Assembly (NCBI GenBank): GCA_027314515.1
Contig: DAHVAR010000190.1
Span: 1-62,872 of the forward strand
Length of the DNA: 62,872 bases
Source of the DNA: Actinomycetota bacterium
Lineage (GTDB): Bacteria > Actinomycetota > Actinomycetes > Streptosporangiales > Streptosporangiaceae
Reading direction: 5' to 3'
Part shown: one piece after another, positions 52,723 through 61,407 of the stretch
How positions within the stretch are numbered: the first letter of the stretch is position 1
Layout of the letters: each line of letters starts with the position of its first letter
Translations under genes and position numbers: made by a program
The notes under the pieces: model-generated
Told to the model about the DNA's origin: nothing
The model's input: the letters and a program-made list of their open reading frames with translations, nothing else
The model's database searches: none

Positions 52723-54102
52723 TCAGGCCAGCCGGCTAACGGAAGTGCGGGGACGAGCCCACTGTGCCAGGTAATCGCCGACCACGGCGACGAAGGCCGC
52801 GCGAGCCGCGAGATACGGCGAGACCGAGCCGATGGCAGCGGCCAGCGACACCGGGCGGCCCGGCCGGCTGGCGATCCAGCACGCCATCGCGCACGCCGCG
52901 GCGCGAGGCAGCCGTCCCGCCGCGAGTTCCGCTTCAGCGACCGGCACGATCCGCAGCGCCAGCTTCCGCGTCCCGTCCTCGGCAATCTGGGCGAGCCGGT
53001 GCTCGATGCGGGAGTTAAGGAAGCGGTCGCGAAGAGCAGCGCGATAGCTCTCGATGCCGAGGCCAGCGGGCAACTGCGCGGACGCTTCGTCCCACCACAT
53101 GCCGACCATGGCACTGAGCGCGGGATCACCCATCGCCTGGGCGATCGTTTCGTGACCGCGCAGCGGGCCGCCGAACGACAGCAGCGTGTGCGCCCCGTTG
53201 AGCAGCCAGAGCTTGCGGCGTTCCCACGGTTCGATATCGGCAACGAACTGCGCGCCCGCATCTTCCCAGGCCGGCCTACCGGACGGAAACGAACCCGACA
53301 GCACCCAGTCCCTGAAGGGCTCGGTCACCACGGGCGCCGCGTCGGCCCACTGCTCCTCCACGTTGAGCCGCTCCATATCAGCGGCAGTGACGCGCGGTGT
53401 TATCCGGTCAACCGAGGTGCTGACGAATGACACGTGCTGCGCAATCCACCCGGCCAGCGCCGGGCTGACGAACTCGGCAGCCAGCGTCGCGCCGCGCGAC
53501 AGCAGCGATCCGTTGGCCGGCACGTTGTCGCACGGCACGACCGCGATCGCGGGTCCCGATGCCCGGCGCCGCGCCTCCAGCCCGGCGAGCAGCCGGCCGA
53601 GCATCGTCGTGACTCCCAGGTTGCCGGGCGGCAGTTGCGAAGCCGCAGCCGTGCGCAGCGCCGCGAGGTCCGCGGCCAGCGCGGCGTCGCCGCCATCGGG
53701 CGACCCGTCTGTGAGCAGGCGGTAGCCGGCCTCGGTGACGGTGATCGTCACCAGCGCGACCTCCGGGCTCGCGAGCAGGCTGGCCAGGCGCCGCACGTCC
53801 GCGCCATCCCGGGCCTCCGCCAGCGAGGTGACGATCTCGCGCCGGTCCCCGGCAGGACTGCGCTCGATGAGCGTGTAAAGCCCGCCCTGGCACGACAGCA
53901 CCCCGGCCATCGCGGGGCTGCGCCCGGTGAAAGCGGCTATGCCCCACTGCGCGCCGTTCCCGGCATGGGCGGTGTACCAGGCCTGGTGCGCGCGGTGAAA
54001 CGCGCCGAGCCCGAGATGCACGATGCGCACCGGCGGCCGCGCGGCGGCGATCCCGCGCGCCGCCAGCAGGGCGCGGGTCAGGGCGGGCCGGGTCGCGCTC
54101 AT
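52723..54102 (-). CDS. uxuB: D-mannonate oxidoreductase / fructuronate reductase (mannitol dehydrogenase family)
   Basis: A 459-residue polyol dehydrogenase. It opens VRIVHLGLGAFHRAHQAWYTA (NAD fold), has CDNVPANG and SFVSTSVDRITPRV, and the active-site set KLWLLNGAHTLLSF (Lys-x4-Asn-x2-His). It interconverts fructuronate and mannonate with NAD(H). ATG 54102 overlaps the uxaC stop as ATGA, so translation is coupled. The neighbours (uronate isomerase, mannonate dehydratase, LacI) support uxuB over mannitol dehydrogenase; tagaturonate reductase (UxaB) is an alternative if galacturonate is the substrate. Confidence 0.9.
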   Translation of the reverse strand: MSATRPALTRALLAARGIAAARPPVRIVHLGLGAFHRAHQAWYTAHAGNGAQWGIAAFTGRSPAMAGVLSCQGGLYTLIERSPAGDRREIVTSLAEARDGADVRRLASLLASPEVALVTITVTEAGYRLLTDGSPDGGDAALAADLAALRTAAASQLPPGNLGVTTMLGRLLAGLEARRRASGPAIAVVPCDNVPANGSLLSRGATLAAEFVSPALAGWIAQHVSFVSTSVDRITPRVTAADMERLNVEEQWADAAPVVTEPFRDWVLSGSFPSGRPAWEDAGAQFVADIEPWERRKLWLLNGAHTLLSFGGPLRGHETIAQAMGDPALSAMVGMWWDEASAQLPAGLGIESYRAALRDRFLNSRIEHRLAQIAEDGTRKLALRIVPVAEAELAAGRLPRAAACAMACWIASRPGRPVSLAAAIGSVSPYLAARAAFVAVVGDYLAQWARPRTSVSRLA

Positions 54103-55496
54103 AGCTTGAAGGCCGCCGCGGGGATGGCGTCCACCAGGTCGGTGATGATGCGCTCGGCCATCGCCAGCGTCATGCGTCCGGCCGCTACGTAGCGCGCCAG
54201 GAAGGCAGCGTCGGTGCGCCGCGACACGTCGTGCCGGGCCGGAATGGACAGCAGGGCCCGCGTGTCGTCGATGAACCCGGAGGTGCGGTAGAAGCCGGCC
54301 GTCTCGGTGATTGCCGAGCGCCATCGCAGGATCGCGTCCGGGGCGTCGAGGAACCACCACGGAGCCCCGATGTAGACGGTCGGGTAGAAGCCCGCAAGCG
54401 GGGCGAGTTCGCGCGAGCAGGCCGTTTCGTCCACCGTGAAAAGGACGAGGTGGAGATTCGGCTCGAGGCCGAACCGGTCAAGCAGCGGCTTCAGCTCCCT
54501 GGTAAATCCCGTGGAAACGGGGATGTCATGGCCGGTGTCCGGGCCGAACCGGTCACGTGTCGCGGCACTGTGGTTGCGGTACACGCCGGCGTGAACAGTC
54601 AGCACCAGGCCGTCCTCGACGGACATGGCCGCCAGTTGCAGGAGCATGTGCGCGCGGAACAACCGCTGCTGCGCCGGGCTGAGCTGGCCCGTCAGCGCAC
54701 GCTGGAACAGGCTGGCAGCTTCCCCGGCGGTCAATTCGGCGGTTGCCGGATCGGTGACGCCGACGTCGACGCAGAAGGCGCCGCGCTCGATGAAGTACGC
54801 CCGCCGGTCCTTCAGCGCGCCCAGGTAGCCCGCGAAAGTGGCCGGGGCGCCGGCTGCGGACAGCAGTTTCCCGGCGTTAAGCGGGAAGCTTGCGGCGGCC
54901 GGATCGACGTAGGCATCGGCCCGCAGCGTGGGCAGCACCCGCCCGGTGAGCGCCGCACGGCCGGCCAGGACCTCGTGCGCGGCCAGCGGATCGAGCGGGT
55001 CGTCGGTCGTCGCGAGCACGCGGATGCCGAAGCGGCGCAGCAGCGAGCGCGGCCGGTAGTCCGGCTGGCGCAGCAGCGCGGAGATACGGTCGAACACCTC
55101 GTCGGCGTTGCCTGGCGTCAGCTCGTCCTCGATCCCGAACACCGATGCGAGCTCGTCACGCAGCCAGAACGCCGACGCCGTCCCGGCGAGCACATGCGCG
55201 TGCCCGGCGAGCGTGCGCCAGACCTCCCGGGGATCTGCGCCGTGCGCCACGCTCAGCGCATCCAGGGGCACGCCGCTGGCGTGGAGCTGGCGCGTCACGT
55301 AGTGGTCGGCGCTGACGAACAGCGAGGCCGGGTCGCTGAACGGCTCGTCATCGGCCAGCAGCCGGGCCGGCACGTGCCCGTGCGGCGAGATGATCGGGGC
55401 GCCTGCCACCCGCTCGTACAACTGCCGGGCAATGTCGCGCGTCACCGGATCCCGCGGCAGCAGGCGGTCACCCCAGGGCGTCGGGCTCGCTGGCAC
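54099..55496 (-). CDS. uxaC: Glucuronate isomerase (uronate isomerase)
   Basis: A 465-residue uronate isomerase of the amidohydrolase superfamily. It has APIISPHGHVPARLLADD, TSAFWLRDELASVFGI, IRVLATTDDPLDPLAAH, TVHAGVYRNHSA, and FGLEPNLHLVLFTVDETACSRELAPLAG with YIGAPWWFLDAPDAI. It converts glucuronate to fructuronate, or galacturonate to tagaturonate. It begins with GTG 55496 only nine bases after a -10-like TCTAGA, so it is leaderless or nearly so. The promoter overlaps operator O1. Confidence 0.95.
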   Translation of the reverse strand: MPASPTPWGDRLLPRDPVTRDIARQLYERVAGAPIISPHGHVPARLLADDEPFSDPASLFVSADHYVTRQLHASGVPLDALSVAHGADPREVWRTLAGHAHVLAGTASAFWLRDELASVFGIEDELTPGNADEVFDRISALLRQPDYRPRSLLRRFGIRVLATTDDPLDPLAAHEVLAGRAALTGRVLPTLRADAYVDPAAASFPLNAGKLLSAAGAPATFAGYLGALKDRRAYFIERGAFCVDVGVTDPATAELTAGEAASLFQRALTGQLSPAQQRLFRAHMLLQLAAMSVEDGLVLTVHAGVYRNHSAATRDRFGPDTGHDIPVSTGFTRELKPLLDRFGLEPNLHLVLFTVDETACSRELAPLAGFYPTVYIGAPWWFLDAPDAILRWRSAITETAGFYRTSGFIDDTRALLSIPARHDVSRRTDAAFLARYVAAGRMTLAMAERIITDLVDAIPAAAFKL

Positions 55497-55505
55497 CCGA
55501 CAGAG

Positions 55506-55535
55506 TCTAGAGCAAGCACCTGGCTAGCTTGTCAA
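55506..55535 (-). promoter_or_regulatory. uxaC promoter, -35 inside operator O1
   Basis: On the minus strand TTGACA (55530-55535) and TCTAGA (55506-55511) are 18 bases apart, with the uxaC start nine bases on. The -35 box lies within operator O1, so repressor binding would block RNA polymerase directly. Confidence 0.6.
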
Positions 55536-55546
55536 CCGGTTGCCAC
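55529..55546. promoter_or_regulatory. LacI-type operator O1 (uxaC promoter)
   Basis: The sequence TTGTCAACCGGTTGCCAC matches 16 of 18 positions of the perfect palindrome TTGTCAACCGGTTGACAA. The central CG and flanking GTTG/CAAC are the usual LacI-family layout. It covers the uxaC -35 box. Confidence 0.75.
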
Positions 55547-55604
55547 CGGCCTGGGCGGTTAACGCGTAAATTCTTTAGCCCGAAACGGTGCATTATCCTT
55601 CGCC

Positions 55605-56624
55605 TTAGCCAACAGCAGGCGGTCCGGTGGAGTCCCGGACGATGAGCCGCAGCTCGAACGGCGACATTTCCGGCAGCCTCGCCGGGCTGCCTTCGATCAG
55701 CGCGACGAGCGCCTCGACCGCCCGCGCGCCCGCGTCCTCAAGCGGAGCGGCAACGGTCGTCAGCGCCGGAGTGGTCAGCTCGGCGCCGAAGATGTTGTCG
55801 AAGCCGGCGATACTCAGCCGACCGGGAACGGCGATCTTCTCCTGCCGCGCTTGCCGCAGCAACCCGATGGCCATCAGGTCGTTGAAGGCAATCACCGCAG
55901 TCGCCGGCGAGAGCATGACGCGCTCCAGAGCTTCCGCGCCGCCGGCCATCGTAGGCGCCCGGCCGGGAATCTCGAAGACGCTCATCCGCAGCGGCGGTGC
56001 TAGCCGGACCAGTGCGGCCCAGCGCTCACTGTTCACCCAGGAGGCGGCTGGCCCGGAGAGGTAAGCGACGTTCGCGTGCCCGCAGGCCCGCAGATGATCC
56101 AGCAGCGGGGCAACGCCGCCGGGCACGTCCGGGATGATCGAGGCCACGGCCGGCTCTACCCGGTTGACGAGCACGATCGGCTTTGCGCGCGCGAACTGCC
56201 TGATTGGCTCGGCCGGCCCGCGTGCCGTCGCCAGCACTATCCCGTCGACGCTGGCCTGGATCTTGCGAAGCATCCTCAGCTCGGCCTCGCCGGACTCCTG
56301 CGATTCGGCGATGATCAGCGTGTAGCCCGCCGCGGCCGCACCCCGTTCCGCCCCCCGGATGAGGCCGAAGACGACCGGGTTCGTGATGTCGGCCAGCATC
56401 AGCGCCAGGGTCATTCGCCGCCCGGTCGGCAGAGCCCGCGCCATCGGATTGATCTCGAACTCCAGGCGCTCGGCGGCCGCACGGATTTTCCGCTCGGTCT
56501 GCGCGCTGATCCGGCCCGGCTTGTTCAGCGCGCGCGAGACCGTGGAGGGGCTGACCCGCGCCAGCCGCGCTACGTCGTAGATCGTGGCCGGGGGCTGTGG
56601 TTCGTCACTGACGGGGCCTGTCAT
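55605..56624 (-). CDS. LacI-family transcriptional repressor of the uronate genes
   Basis: A 339-residue LacI/GalR regulator. The N-terminal HTH reads TIYDVARLARVSPSTVSRALNKPGRIS, followed by the hinge (INPMARALPTGRR), and a periplasmic-binding-like core (ALMLADITNPVVFGLIRGAERGA, VILFN-like AVIAFNDLMAIGLLRQ, IAGFDNIFGAELTTPALTTV). It likely binds a uronate-pathway intermediate and releases its operators. ATG 56624 is used; a TTG at 56648 would add eight residues. Operators O1-O3 flank the gene, and O2 overlaps its own upstream region, so autoregulation is likely. Confidence 0.92.
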   Translation of the reverse strand: MTGPVSDEPQPPATIYDVARLARVSPSTVSRALNKPGRISAQTERKIRAAAERLEFEINPMARALPTGRRMTLALMLADITNPVVFGLIRGAERGAAAAGYTLIIAESQESGEAELRMLRKIQASVDGIVLATARGPAEPIRQFARAKPIVLVNRVEPAVASIIPDVPGGVAPLLDHLRACGHANVAYLSGPAASWVNSERWAALVRLAPPLRMSVFEIPGRAPTMAGGAEALERVMLSPATAVIAFNDLMAIGLLRQARQEKIAVPGRLSIAGFDNIFGAELTTPALTTVAAPLEDAGARAVEALVALIEGSPARLPEMSPFELRLIVRDSTGPPAVG

Positions 56625-56641
56625 GACGGCGCTGCCCGCCT

Positions 56642-56659
56642 CGCGCAATCGGTTGACAA
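56642..56659. promoter_or_regulatory. LacI-type operator O2 (lacI upstream)
   Basis: The right half GGTTGACAA is a perfect half-site of the palindrome; the left half GCAATC is degenerate. Thirteen of 18 positions match. It lies just upstream of the preferred repressor start. Confidence 0.55.
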
Positions 56660-56702
56660 GTTACCTCTCCCCCGCCTGCCGCTGCCGCTTTGGCGCAGAC
56701 GT

Positions 56703-56730
56703 TAGCATGCGATTGTCAATCGGTTGCCAC
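56703..56730 (+). promoter_or_regulatory. Mannonate dehydratase promoter region with LacI-type operator O3
   Basis: TAGCAT (56703-56708) is a possible -10 box, and operator O3, TTGTCAATCGGTTGCCAC (56713-56730), begins four bases after it, covering the expected transcription start. O3 differs from O1 by one base. A bound repressor there would block initiation of the dehydratase gene. Confidence 0.65.
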
Positions 56731-56794
56731 TCGCAGGCGCCGAGCGGCGTGCAGCCCGTTTTCCTGACGCGCCGGATCCCTGGAAGGGGCCAGT

Positions 56795-58045
56795 TTGAAG
56801 ATCGAGAAAGCGGACGTCATCGTCACCAGCCCCGACCGGAACTTCGTGACGCTCCGGCTGCAGACCGATGACGGCCTCGTCGGGCTCGGTGACGGCACCC
56901 TCAACGGGCGCGAGCTCGCCGTGGTCAGCTATCTGCGCGACCACGTCGTCCCGCTGCTGATCGGCCGCGACGCCTCCCGCATCGAGGACACCTGGCAGTT
57001 CCTTTACCGCGGCGGCTACTGGCGGCGCGGTCCGGTGACGATGGCCGCTATCGCGGCCGTGGACGTAGCGCTATGGGACATCAAGGGCAAAGCCGCCGGG
57101 ATGCCGCTGTACCAGCTGCTCGGCGGCGCGTGCCGGACGGGGCTGCTGGCCTACGGTCATGCCAGCGGCGCTGACATTGCCGAGCTCACCGAGTCGATCC
57201 GGCGCCACCTCGAGGAAGGCTACCGGGCCATCCGCGTCCAGACCGGCGTTCCGGGCCTGCACTCGGTCTACGGCGTCGCCTCGTCGGCAAACGCCAGGAC
57301 TGGCTCGCAGTCGGGCACCGATGACCGCTACGACTACGAGCCCGCGCGTCGCGCCGAGGTGCCCGTGCAGGAAACCTGGGACACCGGCGCTTACCTCCGG
57401 CACCTGCCCTCGGTGCTCGAGGCCGTCAGGGCGGAGTTCGGTGCTGAGCTCCCGCTGCTGCACGACGCCCATCACCGGCTCACCCCCATCCAGGCCGCCC
57501 GACTCGGCAAGTCGCTGGAGCCCTACGACCTGTTCTGGCTCGAGGACTGCACTCCGACCGAGAACCAGGAGGCGCTGCGCCTCGTGCGCCAGCACACCAC
57601 TGTCCCGCTGGCGATCGGCGAGGTCTTCAACACCATCTGGGACTACCAGGGACTCATCCGCGAGCAGCTCATCGATTACGTGCGCAGCGCGGTGACGCAC
57701 GCCGGCGGCGTCACCCACCTGCGGAGGATCCTCGATTACGCCGCCCAGTATCAGATCAAGTCGGGCATGCACGGGCCTACCGACGTGTCTCCCGTCGGCA
57801 TGGCCGCCGCACTGCACCTGGGGCTGGCCATTCATAACTTCGGCATCCAGGAGTACATGCCGCACAGCGAGCGGACCGGCCAGGTGTTCCGGCAGTCCTG
57901 CACCTTCGAAGCGGGCCTGCTCCACCCCGGAGACCGGCCGGGCATCGGGGTTGACCTGGACCTCGACGACTCCGGAAAGTATCCCTACCAGCGTGCTTAC
58001 CTGCCGTACAACCGGCTGTCCGACGGCACCATCCACGACTGGTGA
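56795..58045 (+). CDS. manD: D-mannonate dehydratase (enolase superfamily, ManD type)
   Basis: A 416-residue mandelate-racemase/enolase superfamily protein. It has a capping domain ([17 protein letters not shown] to [18 protein letters not shown]), then [35 protein letters not shown], metal ligands in [25 protein letters not shown] and LAIGEVFN, then [32 protein letters not shown] and [13 protein letters not shown], typical of ManD. It dehydrates mannonate to 2-keto-3-deoxygluconate. The start is TTG 56795 after GGAAGGGG. No KDG kinase or aldolase lies in the window. Confidence 0.92.
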   Translation: MKIEKADVIVTSPDRNFVTLRLQTDDGLVGLGDGTLNGRELAVVSYLRDHVVPLLIGRDASRIEDTWQFLYRGGYWRRGPVTMAAIAAVDVALWDIKGKAAGMPLYQLLGGACRTGLLAYGHASGADIAELTESIRRHLEEGYRAIRVQTGVPGLHSVYGVASSANARTGSQSGTDDRYDYEPARRAEVPVQETWDTGAYLRHLPSVLEAVRAEFGAELPLLHDAHHRLTPIQAARLGKSLEPYDLFWLEDCTPTENQEALRLVRQHTTVPLAIGEVFNTIWDYQGLIREQLIDYVRSAVTHAGGVTHLRRILDYAAQYQIKSGMHGPTDVSPVGMAAALHLGLAIHNFGIQEYMPHSERTGQVFRQSCTFEAGLLHPGDRPGIGVDLDLDDSGKYPYQRAYLPYNRLSDGTIHDW

Positions 58046-58127
58046 CGCCGTGCTGACGACGCAGCACGCCGCCTGGTGCGCGGCCAGGCACTCACGCCGT
58101 GAGTGACGCCGTGAGTGAAGCGCCCGG

Positions 58128-58745
58128 TCAGGTTTCCGCTGCCCGCTTGTGCAGGACGACCAGCAGGGCGTACGGGTCCGCGCCCTCGGGCGCCCGGGCG
58201 GTCAGGTACTCATCGACGCTCGGGAACTTTTCCAGCATCGCCCGGATCTGCGCCATGAGTTCATCCAGCTGATCGGGCCGCAGCCAGACGGGTATCCGCG
58301 CCCCTTCCAGCAAGGCCCCCGGCCCGGCCTCGTCGACCTCGGCCGCCACGGCATCAAAAACGGCCCGCAGCGTCCCGTCCGCGCTGGCCATGGCGCCGTC
58401 CAGGCGAGCGGATTTACCGGTCGCGCGATAGGGTTTCTCCACGGTGCCGCGCGGGCCCGGCCGTGACGCCTCCTCCGCCAGGAACCCGGTCCGCAGCAGC
58501 GTGCGGACGTGGTACAGCATCGTGGCTGGCCGCTGCCCGAGCGCGGCGGCCAGCTCGGAGTTGGTGCGCGCCTGGTCCAGGCAGAGCCGCAGCGCCCGGA
58601 GCCGCAACGGGTGAGCGAGCGCCCTGGCCTCCTGCAGCGTCGCGCGGCGTCGCGCGGCAGGAGTGGCCAGGCCGACCGGATCAGCCGCCGCGGCTGGCGC
58701 GGCATTCCCGTTGCCGACGAGCAATGCCGCCGCTGGACTGGGCAT
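58128..58745 (-). CDS. ArsR-like winged-helix transcriptional regulator
   Basis: A 205-residue regulator. The winged HTH reads ARALAHPLRLRALRLCLDQARTNSELAAALGQRPATMLYHVRTLLRTGFLAEE at about 45-100, the ArsR/HTH_20 pattern. The C-terminal half is helical and has no clear metal motif. ATG 58745 is set by a TATCGT box six bases upstream; the open frame continues further on the same strand but is a shadow of the divergent MFS gene. It probably controls the MFS gene through the shared inverted repeat. Confidence 0.85.
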   Translation of the reverse strand: MPSPAAALLVGNGNAAPAAAADPVGLATPAARRRATLQEARALAHPLRLRALRLCLDQARTNSELAAALGQRPATMLYHVRTLLRTGFLAEEASRPGPRGTVEKPYRATGKSARLDGAMASADGTLRAVFDAVAAEVDEAGPGALLEGARIPVWLRPDQLDELMAQIRAMLEKFPSVDEYLTARAPEGADPYALLVVLHKRAAET

Positions 58746-58757
58746 GTCCTCACGATA

Positions 58758-58797
58758 CCAGTTGACAACTATCAACCAATTGACGAAGCTCAACTGG
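58758..58797. promoter_or_regulatory. Divergent leaderless promoters with a shared inverted repeat
   Basis: Perfect inverted repeats CCAGTTGA (58758-58765) and TCAACTGG (58790-58797) flank the whole divergent promoter. On the plus strand TTGACA (58762-58767), 17-base spacer, and GAAGCT (58785-58790) lie six bases before the MFS GTG. On the minus strand TTGGTT, 16 bases, and TATCGT end six bases before the regulator ATG. Both transcripts look leaderless, and the inverted repeat is the likely operator. Confidence 0.6.
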
Positions 58798-60119
58798 TGA
58801 ACGCGGCCCCGGGAGAGTCTCTGCGCGGCGGCCCGCGGCGCAGGCTGCACGGAAAGCTCATCGGCCAGGCCGACTTCCGCCGCCTGTGGGCCGGGCAGAG
58901 CATCAGCGAACTCGGCAGTCAGGTGACGGCTCTTGCCTTGCCGCTCGCAGCCGTCCTGGTGCTGCACGCCTCGACCTTCCAGGTGGGCCTGCTCACGACC
59001 GCCGGGTTCGCGGCGTTCCTGCTCGTTGGCCTGCCGGCGGGCGCGTGGGTGGACAGGAGACGGCGCCGGCCGGTCATGATCGCCGCGGATGTGACCCGCG
59101 CCATTGCGCTGGGATCCATCCCGGTCGCGTACTGGCTCGGCGTCCTCACGCTCTGGCAGTTGTACGCGGTCGCCTTCGTCACCGGCATCGCTACCGTGTT
59201 TTTCGACGTCGCCTACATGTCGTTCCTGCCCGGCCTGGTCGGCCTGGACAACATCGTGGAGGCCAACGCGAAGCTCCAGGTGACGGTCTCGCTGGCGCAG
59301 GTCGGCGGGCCGTCGCTGGCCGGCTTCCTGATTGGCCTGTTCAGCGCCCCGGTGGCGTTCCTGGCAGACGCCGCAAGCTTCGTGGTGTCCTTCGGGTCGC
59401 TGGCGTTCGTCCGTCATCACGAGCCAGCCCCGGACCGATCCGAAGCCCGCGGCCTGCGGTCGGAGATGGCCGAGGGACTGGCCTTCGTCGCGAAGCAGCC
59501 CATCCTGCGGATGATCGCGGGCTGCACTGCGACGTGGAACCTGTTCAACTCCGCCGTCATGGCGATCACGGTCGTGTTCCTGGTACGCCAGGTCCACCTT
59601 CACGCCACCGCGATCGGCCTGCTGACCTCGCTGGGCGCCGTCGGCGGCGTGGCCGGCGGGCTCACCGCCTCGCTGCTGCGCCGCCGGCTCGGCTCAGCCC
59701 GGGTCATCTGGGTTGCCGCGGTCGTGACTGCCCCGTTCGAGCTTCTCATCCCGGCCACGTCGCCAGGGCCAGGGCTGGCGTTCTTCGCAGTGGCAGCGCT
59801 CGTGTCCAGCTTCGGGGCAGTGGTCTACAACGTCAACCAGGCTTCGTTCCGCCAGATCCTCTGCCCGCCCCGGCTGCTCGGCCGGATGAACGCGACGATC
59901 CGGTTCATCGTCTGGGGCACCCTGCCGCTTGGCGGACTCCTCGGCGGCGCGCTCGGCAGCGTGCTTGGCAACCGCAACGCCATCTGGATCTGCGCGGCTG
60001 GGGTGACGCTGGCGCCGCTCTGGCTGCTGGTCTCACCGTTGCGCCGGCTGCGGGACACCCCTCAACCAGCCGAGGGATGGGACAGCGTTGGCCCCGAAGC
60101 CGAGCCAGCCACTCCCTGA
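58797..60119 (+). CDS. MFS transporter (DHA3-like efflux type)
   Basis: A 440-residue membrane protein. It has FRRLWAGQSISELGSQVTALALPLAAVL at the first helix, GLPAGAWVDRRRRRPVMIAADVTRAIALG in the loop after helix 2, FFDVAYMSFLPGLVG, and about 12 helices in all. The early part is typical of macrolide-efflux-like (DHA3) proteins. It probably exports a toxic compound and is controlled by the divergent ArsR-like regulator. GTG 58797 is consistent with a leaderless transcript. Confidence 0.9.
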   Translation: MNAAPGESLRGGPRRRLHGKLIGQADFRRLWAGQSISELGSQVTALALPLAAVLVLHASTFQVGLLTTAGFAAFLLVGLPAGAWVDRRRRRPVMIAADVTRAIALGSIPVAYWLGVLTLWQLYAVAFVTGIATVFFDVAYMSFLPGLVGLDNIVEANAKLQVTVSLAQVGGPSLAGFLIGLFSAPVAFLADAASFVVSFGSLAFVRHHEPAPDRSEARGLRSEMAEGLAFVAKQPILRMIAGCTATWNLFNSAVMAITVVFLVRQVHLHATAIGLLTSLGAVGGVAGGLTASLLRRRLGSARVIWVAAVVTAPFELLIPATSPGPGLAFFAVAALVSSFGAVVYNVNQASFRQILCPPRLLGRMNATIRFIVWGTLPLGGLLGGALGSVLGNRNAIWICAAGVTLAPLWLLVSPLRRLRDTPQPAEGWDSVGPEAEPATP

Positions 60120-60171
60120 CACATTTCGCCGGCCGTCAGCAGCCCGTCCCGAGCGTCGTAATGTTCCTAGC

Positions 60172-61047
60172 ATGCCGGTGAATGACGTGACCTGGGTTGA
60201 CCGATTGCCTGACGAGATGGGCGGGCAGCAGAGGCTGCTGCGCGGCCTGCTGTCCTTGTGCGAAGCCGAGGAGAGCATCCGCTGGCTCGTGATCGGCTGC
60301 TCGGTAGCCCGCGGCGCGGGCGACTACCTGTCAGACCTCGACGTGGCCATGGGCGTCCGCGACGGCGACTTCGCGACGGCGGTCCCGACAATCCGGCTGG
60401 CCGTGGACGGCCTCGGGGAACTGGTGGACAGCTACCAGCACCAGATCCCGTCCGTGACGGCCGCTCACGTGCGGATCTTCGCCCAGTACGCCGACCGGAC
60501 CCAGGTGGACCTGGTGGTCTTGCCCGCGTCGGCCAGCAGCGAGCCTTTCGCGGGCGCCGTGGCCCTGTACGACCCGGACGGGGTAGTCCTGACTCGCGCG
60601 CACCGGGAGCCGCCGACCCCCGCACAGGTCCGGGAGTGGGCTTTCCACGGCTGGTGCGCCCTTGCCGATGTCGGGAAGTACCTGCGCCGCGGATCGGCAT
60701 GGGAAGCGCTCATCCAGCTGACCAACGCTCGCGAGCAGTTGTGGCGCCTGAAGGCTGTCGATGATGGTGTGCCGGATCCGCAATTCGGCGTGACCAGCGT
60801 GCTGGACTTCGCACCGGACACGGTCGCGCCGGACATGGCCGCCACAGTCGCGGACCTTGACCTGGCCCGGCTTACGTCTGCCGCGCGACAGCTGGCGAAT
60901 CTGCTCGGCCAGTTCGCTCAGCAACTGCCCGCCGAGCACCGCGCGGCCATGCCCGAGGCGATGGCCCGGTACGTGATCAACGACCTCGGGCAGCTCACAG
61001 CTGCCGCGCGGACGAATGGCCCGCCCCCAGAAGTACCTGCCCGCTGA
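60172..61047 (+). CDS. Nucleotidyltransferase domain protein
   Basis: A 291-residue protein with an N-terminal nucleotidyltransferase fold: VIGCSVARGAGDYLSDLDVAMGV provides GSx8-11 and the SDxD metal ligands, and TQVDLVVLP gives the third acidic residue. A helical C-terminal domain (about 145-285) resembles kanamycin-nucleotidyltransferase-like or HEPN-type bundles. It could adenylylate a small molecule such as an aminoglycoside or a protein. TAATGT at 60159-60164 lies seven bases before ATG 60172, again leaderless. Confidence 0.87.
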   Translation: MPVNDVTWVDRLPDEMGGQQRLLRGLLSLCEAEESIRWLVIGCSVARGAGDYLSDLDVAMGVRDGDFATAVPTIRLAVDGLGELVDSYQHQIPSVTAAHVRIFAQYADRTQVDLVVLPASASSEPFAGAVALYDPDGVVLTRAHREPPTPAQVREWAFHGWCALADVGKYLRRGSAWEALIQLTNAREQLWRLKAVDDGVPDPQFGVTSVLDFAPDTVAPDMAATVADLDLARLTSAARQLANLLGQFAQQLPAEHRAAMPEAMARYVINDLGQLTAAARTNGPPPEVPAR

Positions 61048-61064
61048 CGTCCGGCGCTGACCCC

Positions 61065-61163
61065 GACCTCGCCATCTGCACCGGCAACGCGATCATGCAC
61101 GTCAGCCCGGAGGAGCTGCCGGCGACATTTACATCTGTCGCCGCGGCGCTGCGCCGCGGCGGT
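61065..61163 (+). pseudogene. Fragment of a SAM methyltransferase
   Basis: About 33 residues, DLAICTGNAIMHV, then SPEELPATFTSVAAALRRGG, are the acidic-strand-to-helix part of a class I methyltransferase. Nothing of motif I or the rest is present. It is a decayed fragment. Confidence 0.65.
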
Positions 61164-61173
61164 CAGCAGCCCG

Positions 61174-61328
61174 CTGCAGGTGCCCAGCCGGTTGTCCCGG
61201 CTGGGCCGGCACCTGGATCGGGCGAGCCGGCCGCGTTCGCCGCGCACGGCCTGGAGACCTGGGAGTTCGACGTGCTCTCCGCACTCCGCCGGCTGGCTCC
61301 GTTCGGTGCGAGGGAGCCCGGAAACTAG
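61174..61328 (+). pseudogene. Frameshifted fragment of a MarR-type regulator
   Basis: From CTG 61174 one frame reads LQVPSRLSRLGRHLDRAS, and after a one-base shift the next frame reads AAFAAHGLETWEFDVLSALRR. Together they are the N-terminal helix pair of a MarR regulator. The rest is missing. Confidence 0.65.
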
Positions 61329-61339
61329 CTGACTGCTCA

Positions 61340-61407
61340 CTCCCTGTCAGTTTGCCGGGCTCGCCGTAGCTATTTGCCCTTTATGTTCCCGGCAATCTGA
61401 CAGGGAG
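61340..61407. repeat. 19-bp inverted repeat with a 30-base loop
   Basis: Left arm 61340-61358 and right arm 61389-61407 are complementary at 18 of 19 positions. An outer/inner pair GGCTCGCCG (61358-61366) and CGGCGAGCC (61409-61417) extends the symmetry. The loop is AT-richer. It could be a bidirectional terminator, a structured RNA or the core of a small mobile element. Confidence 0.75.

Noticed and set aside
58768-58785. Fourth copy of the uronate LacI operator (ATCAACCAATTGACGA)
   Set aside because: Resemblance is partial, and a perfect inverted repeat for the neighbouring regulator explains the site better.
58746-59603. N-terminal extension of the ArsR-like regulator frame
   Set aside because: It lies antisense to the MFS transporter gene and the promoter evidence places the start at 58745.
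61095-61328. A 77-residue protein gene
   Set aside because: Its halves match fragments of two unrelated families, so it is a chance fusion of decayed pieces.
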